64,000 nt of DNA from Argyresthia goedartella (lineage: Eukaryota > Arthropoda > Insecta > Lepidoptera > Argyresthiidae), in the NCBI GenBank assembly GCA_949825045.1, contig OX463806.1, forward strand, positions 45,594,208-45,658,207. Direction: 5' to 3'. Shown piece by piece: positions 27,301 through 39,300 of this stretch; within the stretch, counting starts at the first letter, position 1, and every line of letters begins with the position of its first letter. The notes beneath the pieces are model-generated. The model was not told the DNA's origin, searched no databases, and was given only the letters and a program-made list of their open reading frames with translations. A program made the translations under genes and the position numbers.

Positions 27301-30300
27301 TCATCCACCAATAATAAAGAATAAGTCACTTCATCCACCAATAATAAAGACTAAATCACTTCATCCTCCAATAATAAAGAGAATAGACGTTACATTCGCA
27401 AATTTTCGTTGATTACCTGAGAAATTACATTAGAAATCAAGAAAATTACAGATAATAGGGACAATTCGCTTACGGTTAAGTAGAACTCACACACACAGAC
27501 ACACATACTGTTCCGCCTTTTGAAATACGGGGCTGAGGAAAAGTTCCGTCCACGTTCAGGCAGATATTCAATAACAGGGTTAGCCCATCGCCTCAGCTTT
27601 AAAGATAAGAAGGTTTCCTGAAGTTGTTTGCCATCACCGTTCTTAGAATTGTTTCATGGCTTTTAAAGCTTCCGTACTAGAAAGGTGCCAAACGGGACCC
27701 TATTACTAAGGCTCCGCTTTCCGTCCATCCGTCCGTCTGACTGTCTGTCTGTCTGTCCCTCAGCAGGCTCTATGACATGAATAGATAAAGAGTTAAAATT
27801 TACACAGAATGTGTGTTCTGTTGCCGCTACAGCATCAGTTAATTAATCAGGCACAACTTTAAAAATTAATGGAGTATACATAGAGGAATCCTGATTTTTT
27901 GCGTTTTCTCTTGATACGGAACCCTGCGTGGGCGAGTCAGAATCGTACTTGGCTGTCTTTTACGGTATCATGACTTGTGTACATACCTTGGGCTTAGCTA
28001 TAAAAGTGGACAAAACAAAGACGTAACCTTTAGTCTAAAATATCAGCATACAGCTTTCAGATGTAACTTTACAATCTGGGTCGACGTATCTACTTTACAA
28101 ATTATATTATTAGTCGACGCCTTTTTATGTCCAGTTAGCAGAATTACGGTTGCTAGGTCTCATAGGCTTTGCTGGTATGACCTACAATTAATTAGCTGAC
28201 TAGGTTTAGGGCCAATCACACAGCGTTTTTAAAGCCAGCTGACGCCCGTTTTAGCTCCGACATGAATTATCTGAGACCCTTCGAAGGCCCTTTATTTGGT
28301 AGATAAATCATACATTTTATGAGTAAAACACAAACATTTAGATATAGGCACATACATTGCTTCTGGTCCCACATTAGGATACCCTGTGTCGTGGGTACCA
28401 GAAACAGCGACGTCACACACATATAAACATCCAAGAGCTGGGTTTTTTTTCACCCCCAGTCGGGGATAGAACCCGGGCCCTCTCGCATTTGAGATCATGA
28501 TATCTAAAAAATACCCATCCTCCCCGGTACCGGGATGGCACAACTTAAGTGTCAACTTCCCCGGTTATCACAACTGCTAGAGTAGTCTATTTCCTTCCAT
28601 AGTAGCTAATACAGGATCCATAATTCATAATTTATGTATTGCACAAAAATGATTACAAAGAACAATAAATACAAATAAAATGTGTACAAAAACGAGCTTA
28701 TCACGAAACATTGGTATGTAGATGCAGTATAGATGGCAATAGATTAATATGGTACCATCATACGGACCGGTCACGCTGGAGTGCGATTGGAGAGGCCTAT
28801 GTTCAGCAGTGGACATTAACAGGCTGAAATGATGATACTGGTTAGATAATAGAACTCTTACTTACTAGTAACCCCATGTTTTCATCATCATCACATCATT
28901 GTACAAATGTAGTGAATAATCCTTTCCTATCGGCAAAACTCGGAACAACGATAACACCCGAATGGTGCCGATGTGTCTATGAATTACTGTATTATTAAAT
29001 TACGTGTAGGTATCAAATAAATCGCATACTTTATTTATCAATGTCAAATGTCAAATTGCCCGTTTGAAGTATATTACACTGAGATGTTAAAACCACCACG
29101 ATTCTATCATATAAAGAATTCGTTAGGTAAACAAAAATATAACTAGTTACTGAGGACGTTTTATTTCAATAAAATGCACTGATAAAAACCAAATTCCGGT
29201 TGGGATGATCTAATGATTCTATAAGGATTGGAACCCCAAAAGTCTAACTATAAGTCAAAACTACAGTATAATTTTGCAGAAGTTTTTTATAACAATAATT
29301 TTTTGTAATTAATTAAAAATACTATGACATAACAAAAAAGACACCTCAACATAAAACAAAACAAACCAGCAGAGAAATTAATATAAATAAATATGATTTT
29401 CTGATTGGATGAACGACTTCGATTATGACAGCGGGATAAGAGGAGGAGGAGCGGGGTGGACAGTGTGATGCGAAACAATACTTCCAACTTCCATATCACA
29501 GTCAGAATCAGAACTATTTTCTGGTGTATCATCGTCAGAGTTTTCATGAAAGGTGATTACAAAACTAGCCATATAATTTTCCAACTCAGGTTCGTGTTTT
29601 CGGTACTCGTTTTCGCATTTGATGGCGTGGTCACATACTTTGGCCCAAACATCGGAACCAATCATATCAACCTTTTCCTGTACCAATTGTTTCACAGTAG
29701 TCATATTCATACTGATGTTTCTTTTGGATACGTATCCCTTTATTTGAGACCATATGTTTTCAATCGGATTGAAATCAGGATGATATGGTGGCAATCTTAG
29801 TACGCTGTGTCCATATTCGTTCATAAGTTTATCTATAGAGTATTCTAAAAAGTCTTGTTTGTACTTGCAAATAATTTGTTATATTTCAAGTTTTGTTAAT
29901 GACGGGTCAATCGGAACGTTATGTTTGGATATCCAATCAATCATGTCTTGCTTCATGGTATTTGAATTAGGAGGTTTTTCTACGTACTTATTATGATATG
30001 CAGCATTATCTTTTACTTTCATAGTGTGATGTCCTATGGTATCTTGTTGTGGGGGAAAGCAGCGGATATTCAAACTATTTTTATTTTACAGAAAAGAGCT
30101 ATTCGAGCAATTTATAATTTAAAACGAACAGACTCCTTAACAGAGCTTTTTAAAGAAATTAAAATACTAACAGTAGCTAGTCAATTTATTTTCGAAAATA
30201 TAATATATGTACGCAAGAACCTTACAACATTTTCCAAACTTAGCGATAGCTGTAATGTTAACCTAAGAAATAATCACAGACTATGTGCGCCCCGTTTTCG

Positions 30301-33300
30301 ACTCGCGAAGGTTAGCAATTCTTTCAAGGGTCAGTGCATTCTCTACTACAATAAGATACCTCTGGAGATTTTGAAATTGCCATTTGAGCAATTTAAAAAG
30401 CATGTTAAAGCGACTTTGTCGAAAAAGGGATATTACTATGTTCAAGATTACTTAAATGACAGGACTGTATGGGGTTAATCTAGGTCAACACAGACCTTGC
30501 TGTTAATAGTTTTGTAATTATTTATTCCTGCTTATTAATCATAACAATTAAATTTTTCATATTTATATTAGTTAAGAGCACAACCTATTTTTAAAAGAGA
30601 TCTAAAAATCAATCTGTGGGAGTTTCTACGCCCTTCTTCTCCCACAGTGGTCCAATGTAGAGAAGAGGCAAAAAATGACGTTTGCTAAGTATATGTAAAT
30701 ATCTACAGTAATAAAGTACTTTGACTATTGACTATTGACTATCTACTACTAGTACCGAATGTGGAGCTAAGTTTGGAATGAGTTGATTACGAAGCCATTT
30801 TTCATAGTTTTCATTGTTCATCGCGTTGTGATAGTCACCTGTTTTATCAGTAGACTGATACATTAACAATGCCCCAGGTATAAACCCCTTTCTACTACCA
30901 GCGTGCACTTATAATAATAAGACGTTGTCCTTTAGAAATTAACTGTTTCACTCCGTTTTCTGACGAGTCAGCCCAGCTTTTACCTGCCAAATGTGAGGTA
31001 TGGATGTATGTTTCATCCATATAAACAATCTCTCTCCCTTGCAATCTGTACTTTTTTATCGCGGCTAAAAACTTTACTCTTTTTAAACGAACATCATCTT
31101 TCTCGATAAGTAATTTTCTGTTGTTTTCAACTTTTTTATACCGAAATCCCATTTTTCTAAGAATTTTTCTTAGCGTAAAGTCACATCCCTTAAAATTTAT
31201 GGCTTCGGATAACTTGGACTTCAGGGCTTTAATTGTAGGTACTTGTTTGTATATCAAATGGAAATTATACACTAATCGGCGTATAACGTTGTAGTCAAAA
31301 TCGTCAAGACCTAGACAAAATAATTTATTTGGTCTACCCAACTTTGCCGACTTCGGACTATTGGAGGTGGATTGATTTATGTACTCTTTTTGCAATATTT
31401 TATTTACTGTTCGTTGAGAAATTCCACTAGCCTCCGAAACTCGTTTTTGGACTTTACAAAAGTAAGCAGTATAGTTGGTATGTTTGAATTTATCATTTTC
31501 AGTTAAGAAATATAAATAAATATTGAAAATAACTTCGCAGGCTTGCCGATCTAAACGTTTCCCTTTTCTTAGTGCTTTCGGCATGTCTGTTATAAATTGT
31601 TGATGTGGATCGAATAAAATCAATGTTTATTATTTACAAAAATGACAGACAAGAGTGAAATGTAAAGTAAAAAAAAAATATAGGTGGCCTGCATTAATAC
31701 ACGAGTCCATGAAGTTTATCACAAAATCTAACATAAATATCAACAAAATATTTCTGTGGTATTAACTACTCTATATAGATACTTCCTCTTGCAATGCGAC
31801 CGTTCCCTACGTTGTCTCGATGGGTACTGAGTGCGGTGAAGTAGTAAGACAAAAATGAACATTTCCGAGAAAATACGAAAGGAAAGGATTATTCACTACA
31901 TCTGTAGTATAGTTTGACTTTCACCAGTATTTCGCCAATTGATTTGGATATGTGCAATATATAAATATTTACATTAGCTGAAATATAATCTGATGGAATT
32001 ACGGATGAGGGTAGTATTTCATTTCTCTTATCTTAAACCATATAGGCATTTGATCTGTGCCACCTGTGGCGTCTTCCCCGGTGGACCGTTGTCGGTGGTG
32101 TAAGTAGAACCAACGGGGTGGCTGGGAGTAAAGTAAACCCTCTAAGCCGGGTACTCATTAGCGATCTGTAGCTGTAACCGAGCAGATGCAGTAATGAGTT
32201 CTACGGCAATGAAAAGCTTCAATCGCCGTCTCGCTGGGGTCACTATGATTTTTTGCTACGGTACGTGCAACGGTTACATTTACGGCTCGCCAACGAGCAC
32301 CCGGCTTTATTTGTCCGTGTGCAGGACGCCTTGGTTTGTTCGGCTATGTTTGGCTCACCCGGCTTGGACTTCATCGCGGGCATATGCGTCGGCGTGCCGG
32401 AGTACATTTGCGTGGCGTACGGCGAGGAGGTCGGCGCCGCGCCGGACCCGTGACTCGGCTCCGATTGGCCTGTGCGACGGATTGCGGAAAGTAAAGTAAA
32501 TGTAGATCATTAATGTCGGACACAGGCTTTATGGATTTGTTATCATTATTTTGCTGACAATCAGCGGCCGCCAATTTGAGACATCGATAGTCATCGGAGT
32601 CTCAAAAGTATATAGATCCTTGACAGTCGGAGATCACTATCGGCTGTAGTGAGAACAGAGTATTATTCGGTTTCATGTAAGATTCAGCCCTACTTCACCA
32701 AGCGGGATCTATGTGGATTGACGGATGGAGAGGTGTAACTCACGGACAATCCCATTATCATCAAATAACATAAGCGTTATTTGCTGATAGCAGAACCTCC
32801 TGTACATTTAATTGGTCCCGCCTACGTTTAAATTGAATAAAATTTAATGCTTTGCTAATATTTTTATTTAATCTCAATAATTACAGTAACTCTTAACTGC
32901 TTGTTTTGTGCTTTAAGTGTACCGCAGTCGCTTTATTTTAATTAAGTAATTTATTTCCAGCTTTTTGTTTTGCGGGAGTTTAAAATTAAAAGATCGTTTC
33001 TGCAACTGGCTGACAGGCTGAAATCTGTATAATTTTAGTGAAAAGTTAATATGTTGTATTTTAGATCGCAAAATGGAGTTAAAAAGTAATTTGAGTTTAC
33101 AAATCGGCTACTTTCAGAATCATAACGTAACACAAATTCGGAAAACCCACATCATAATCTATCACCAAATTTCAAAACTCACGCAAATCTTTCTAGGTCG
33201 CCATACATTGGTCGCGCATATCAATCGAAGTTGGTGTGGTCAAATAATTTAAAGCTTTCCTGAATAAAGGACTCTGTCCTAACAGAAGGACTCAGGAACT

Positions 33301-36300
33301 ATAGTGTATACGGTAGCTAGCCTAAGCAATATCATGTTAATCTGACATTTAGAATTCTATCAGAATCCCATTTAAAGATAAAGATAAAGAATCATTTATT
33401 CAGGAACATAGGTAATATGTAGATCTTAATCAATGACATTGAGTGATGGGTCTCTATGCTCTGCCATGGGAGGGCATATGAATATTATTTACATTATAAG
33501 TATTAATTACATTATAAACAATAAAAATTAGCGTAGAAATACTAATTACCTACATATATGACTATATTAGGCATCTGGCAAATAATACATTGTCGCCATC
33601 TTTATAAAACATCACTGAGGTATTCATCGACACTGTAATAAACCTTGGTTGTTAGAAGACCCTTTATTTTCTTTTTAAATGTATGTATATTTTGTATTTG
33701 TTTTACAGACTGCGGGAGTTTGTTATATATTCTAATAGCCATGACAAATATACTTTTATTAAAATAGGCTGACTTGTGGCACTCCATTTTGAGCATCATA
33801 TGGTGACGCCTGCTTTTGACATTTTGAAAAAGATGCATATTACTTTTGACAAAAACCAAGGTTTCGTATATGTAAATAGACGGCATCGTAAGAATATTGA
33901 GACTCTTGAAGTAGGGTTTACAACTGTCAGTTTGGACCAGCTTGCACATAGCCCTCAAACATTTCTTCTGCGCTTTAAAAATAGTCTCTCTACCCGTCGC
34001 ATTTCCCCAGAAGATTATACCGTAGCGCACGGAAGACTCTAAAAAACCATGATACGAAACAAGTACAGCATCAGTGTTCACAATTTTTGTAAGCATGTGT
34101 AACGCATACGCATATTGATTTAGCTTCTTTTGCAAGTGTTCGATGTGTGTCTTCCACGACATGTTGGAATCAATATGGAGACCTAAGAATTTTGTTGTCT
34201 CTGTACATTCAATTTGCTCATTCAAGTATTTAATATTCAATGCGTATTGCTGTCCGTGCCCTAGCCTATATTTCATTAGTTTAGTTTTTCCCAGATTAAT
34301 TAAAAGATTGTTTTTTGTTAGCCATTCAATTATATGTGTTAAATTATTATTAATGTCATTTTCATATATGTCTAAGTTAATTAAATTATTACCGATAAAT
34401 GTCACTGTGCTGTCGTCAGCAAATAAAACTATTGGATGATTTATAGCTTTTGGGATGTCATTTATATATATAATAAACAGTAAAGGTCCTAATACGGATC
34501 CCTGTGGAACACCATACTTAATTTCCTTTACGTCAGAAGAATACACTTGATCTGTTTTTGTCTTAGGGCAGATTTTGTTTATTTGTGTCAATTGTGACCG
34601 GTTACTCAAGTATGATTCTAGAAGACTAAGAACATTCCCTCTTATTCCGTAACTACTTAATTTTTGAGCTAAGATTTTGTGATCGACATAGTCAAATGCG
34701 TTTGTGAGGTCCATAACTATCGATGACACTCTTTTGCCGTTATCTAAGTTTTTCATTATCGTGGTTAAAAAATCGAAGACAGCCATATTAATGTTCTTAT
34801 TTCTTCTAAATCCCTTCTGTTCATCCGCAAGTATATTATTAAGTTCTAAATATCTGTATAATTTTTCATATATTGCTTTTTCAATTATTTTGGAAAATAT
34901 TGGGATAAGAGCCACTGGTCTGTAACAATTAATATGTTCCTTGTTATCTTTTTTGAAGAGTGGTCTGACGATAGAAGTTTTCAAACGATCCGGAAAAATA
35001 CCATGTTCGATGCAGATATTTATTATGTAGCATAACATCGGGCAGATAATATCAGCAACATATTTTATAACTTTTGTCAAAACTACATCGTTTCCTGTAC
35101 TGTTAGTTCTTCAACGATGGTGTTAGTCGATAAACGTCAGCTGGAGTTGACGGTGACATAAACATAGATTTATAAGAATTATTTAATTGAATTGATTGAT
35201 TATATGTCAAAGCTGGATTATTATTATTAGTATTATTAGCAGTAATGTCACAAAGAGGTTTAACTTGGTCAATAAAATTATTATTAAAAGCTTGGGCTAT
35301 TTCTGTGGGGTTTGTTAACAAATTTCCATTGACTTTTATGCAATTAATACTCTCTTTGGGTATGTGATTATTTGTGTTGTTTATAATTTTCCAAACCGCT
35401 TGGCTTTTGTTTGACGATGTTTTGATGTAGTAGTCATTTTGCGCCTTTTGTGTCGAAACTAACACTCTCTTCAGGCGTTTGGAGTACTGCTTAAAAAGTT
35501 GTTTTTTGGTAGAGAATTTAAATTGTCAAATACATATCCTCCAATCAAAAGACAGCTCTTTTAAAATAATCATGTTTTGATTGGTATATTTTTTATTTGG
35601 AAGAGGTTCCTATAGAACTTCATAGATGTCGAATTGTGGTCGGTTGCAGATTCGATTGATTGTGGAAAACCAGGAAGAAAGAATAAATTAAAGCACAACG
35701 AAAGATAGCGAAAACACTTGCTACTAAAGGGTGACCTGGACACAATTTCATTTCTGAGCGGAATAAGCTTTTAATACGCACAGTTCTAAGAAAATATCAA
35801 GAATACGTAATTACTTATTAAAATTAAGAGAGGTTTAATCAAGACATTTTGTTGGTATTAAAAATTAACCAAGTATATTTAAAAACTTATAAAGTTTAAA
35901 GGAGTAACCTTTCGATGCTGTGTGTCGTCGAACTAATATCTTGTCGAACGTGTTTTCTGTCCAGGCATTATAATAGTCGAACTAGTATCTTGTCGAAGTA
36001 TTCGCTTTGTCGAAGTTGGAGAATGTCGAAGTTCAGTATGACACTCCATATAATCGTGTTGTGATTGGTCAGTTTTTCGAAAGTGGTTGAAATTCCTAGA
36101 TGTCTACGGGTTAGCATTGCGATAGTTGTCATTGTCATCGCTACCATGTTAAGCTAAATGAAAGTAATCTCGAAGGTTGCACGTAAAAGTATCGCTAAAT
36201 GATTGGGTTACAATGGAAGACAGAAGCCAATGCTTGCTATTGCCATACTAACCGGAAAAGTCTATAGGCAAAATCATTTTTAACTCCTCCTTCAACATGC

Positions 36301-39300
36301 TCATCATGCTCAGCCCACATCAACCCACCGCTGGGCACAGGCCTCTTCTCTATAGCGCCAACCCCTACGGTCCTGTGCCACCCGCATCCATTGAGATCCT
36401 GTCGACTTTAGTATATCGTCGGACCATCGGGCAGGTGGTCTGCCCACTGGCCTTGTCGCTCCCCTTGGCCACCACTCCGTGACTGCCTTGGTCCACCGTC
36501 CGTCATCCCGGCGAGCTAAGTGTCCCGCCCTTCTCCATCTCAGTCCTGTTATCCGCTTATCTACATCTTCGACCTTCGTCTTCCGTCGACCATACCTAAC
36601 ATGGGACGCTCCATTGCTGGTTGGGCCACCTTGATTTTGTGCATAATTTGCTAAGTGAGCATCCATTTTTCGGCTCCATAGGTGAGGATAGGCAAGACAC
36701 ATTGGTTATATACCTTGGTCTTTAGGCATTGTGGTAGTTTGAACTTAAATACTTCGTCTAGCTTCCCGTCTGCTGATCTCCTTCACCTGCGCATCTCGGT
36801 CAAAGGATAAATGATGTCCAAGATAGACATAACCGCTGACCGGTGTACGGTGTCGTTCCCAACAACTATGTTCGGTACATTTAAAGAGCGATTCCTCATG
36901 ATCTTGGTCTTGGATATGTTCGTCCTGAGAGCGACTTTCAGGGAAGCTTCATCCAGCTCCGCGAGCATATGTTGGAGATCTGAGACGCGTTCGGCGACGA
37001 GAATGAGATCGTCCGCGAACCGGAGATGCGACATGCGCACACTCCAATTCAACGTCTTCATGATATCCTCCAGAACTTTGGTGAATAATTTGGGCGAGAG
37101 ATTGTCCCCCTATCGAACGCCCCGGTCTATAGCCACAGAGTCGATGTTTCTATGCATGCTTATGCGCACCTGCATTTTCGCGGACCTGTACAGTCCTCCT
37201 TAGTAAATTGCAATTGACTATGTGTTCAAATTAAAAGTCAATGTATAAAAATCTTTGGCTAAAGGCAGCATGATAATTATAGTATCTGTGGTTATACAGA
37301 TACCTTGTGAAATCTGCAATTTATCATTTCAATTACTTTGAAATGCCACTTGGCATGCATTGTGTTTTTGTGATAAGAGACTTGCAAGGAAAAACTCATA
37401 GTAATTTAATAATACCGTGTTAATGATTCATCCTAAATTAATCCAAATCAGTTGCGGGATCACAAAAATATTACACTGCCAAGTACTTTACAGCATGTTT
37501 TACATAATGTAATATGTATTATATTATTTTTAATAAAGAGGGGAATACTCACAGCATGCTACATATTGAACACACACAAAGTTTATTAAGTACCTCTCTA
37601 AACCCAAATTAGCCCGTAATCTCGTATAAAAAATAATAAAAAATAAACAATCGCGAGTATGTTGACGACCTTTGTGGTGAAGCGCTTGTGGCTCTGCCTA
37701 CCATGCGTGAGGTCCCGGGTTCGATCCCCGGCTGGTGGTGAAAAAAAAAACATGTCTTGGATGTTATATGTGACATCGCTGTTTATGATTCCCACGACAC
37801 AGGGTTTCCTTGTGTGGGGCCAGAAGCAATGTATGTGCCTGTATGTAAATGTTTATATCAAATGTTTGTAAGTACAAAAAAAATATATTATGAAAGTCAA
37901 AGTTTTTGTTATATATTTTTCCAAGCATACCCATGATCTATATCATTATATTCATTAGAATATAATACATGGTCTACGTTCAACTAAGAGCATACTTTCT
38001 AAGGGATACTATACCTGACGTGCCAAGCCCTCCAGATGTGTTAAGACTTTCTGAACCAGTTGGGTAGAAGTATGTGGTGCCACCAACATTTTCCTGTAAA
38101 CAATAGGTTTTCTTTAATATTTTCATGCCAGAGCCTAAAAAAAAAATTACTAATTATATTGAAGCTACAGTAATGTGATGATATCCTTGAGAACATAACT
38201 TAATACATTTAGGGGCGATTTTTCAATCCTCAGATAAACACAGAGATAAAGGTTATCTGATGATTGAAAAATTAACCATTTAAATTGCGAATATTTTTCT
38301 TTGGGACATTTGCCCCAGTAATATGAACTATGTTCATTGATCCATTGAAATATCTAGAAGATACCGTTATTCAGAATGTTTCTCTCCACTATTGGACACA
38401 TACCTCCCCAGTTGACCTCCAATTCCAAATTCCACAATTGTTCCAACTTGCGATCTAGCAATTTTTGTTTATTTAATCATAGTGGTTACCTGATGGACTT
38501 GCGAGCTAGGCCCCACAACTGGCAAGGCAGATGGGGGAGAGCTCTGTGGAGACTCAGGTACTATATTCTGTGGAGTTGGATAGTAGTTCACCGGCACAAA
38601 CTCACTTATTAGGACCTGTGGATGAATACAATAGTACTGCAAGTAGATCTTTCAATTATATATAGAATCTAACTAAATAAACAATGTTATACACTATTAA
38701 TAAACTTAATTCTTGTGACAGCAGTCTGGGCTGCCTTCCTTCATCCCTGGGCTGCCTTCCTTCATCCTGCCTATTAGCATAAGTGATGGTCGTTCACATG
38801 TATACCTAGTAATTCAATACACCATTTAACAAAACTACATGTTTTAAGCTATAATGGTACTAATTTGGCAAGATCTTACCTTCTTGACAGAGGTAGGTGA
38901 TGAGTCCAGGTTCAGTTTACCCAGACCCTGTGTCAATGCTCGCGTTGGGGTCAAGGTTGACCGTTTCTGAAAGTACCACACATATTGTAACACATTTATG
39001 GAGAGCTTTATGGACTATGTTTTAGGCCCATTTTTACAAGACCAGGATTTAGATATCACGAAGTTGGTGAAGGCAGCCCTTAATTACATTCCCATAATTA
39101 CCTGCAAAATACCTTTGAACAGACCTCTGTTTCAAATTCCGAAAAAATAAAGACAACAATATTATCAACACTGTATTGCACAAAACAAATTAAAAAGTGG
39201 AAACTACTTGTACAAAGGCGAACTTATCTCTAACAAGTAATTTCAACACATTCCTGATAGGCCTCTACAAGTCTAGTCCCTATTGTGGAAACGGAGATCT

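Larger units (their letters stand above)
28904..31904 (-). mobile_element. IS630-Tc1-mariner element with 82-residue D-E spacing
   Basis: The ends CAAATGTAGTGAATAATCC (28904) and the complement of CAGATGTAGTGAATAATCC (ending 31904) are flanked by TA at 28902-28903 and 31905-31906, the target duplication of this superfamily. The element is 3001 bases including a nested 0.7-kb retrotransposon piece. The transposase is on the minus strand. It is located in PAN3 intron 5. Confidence 0.88.
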
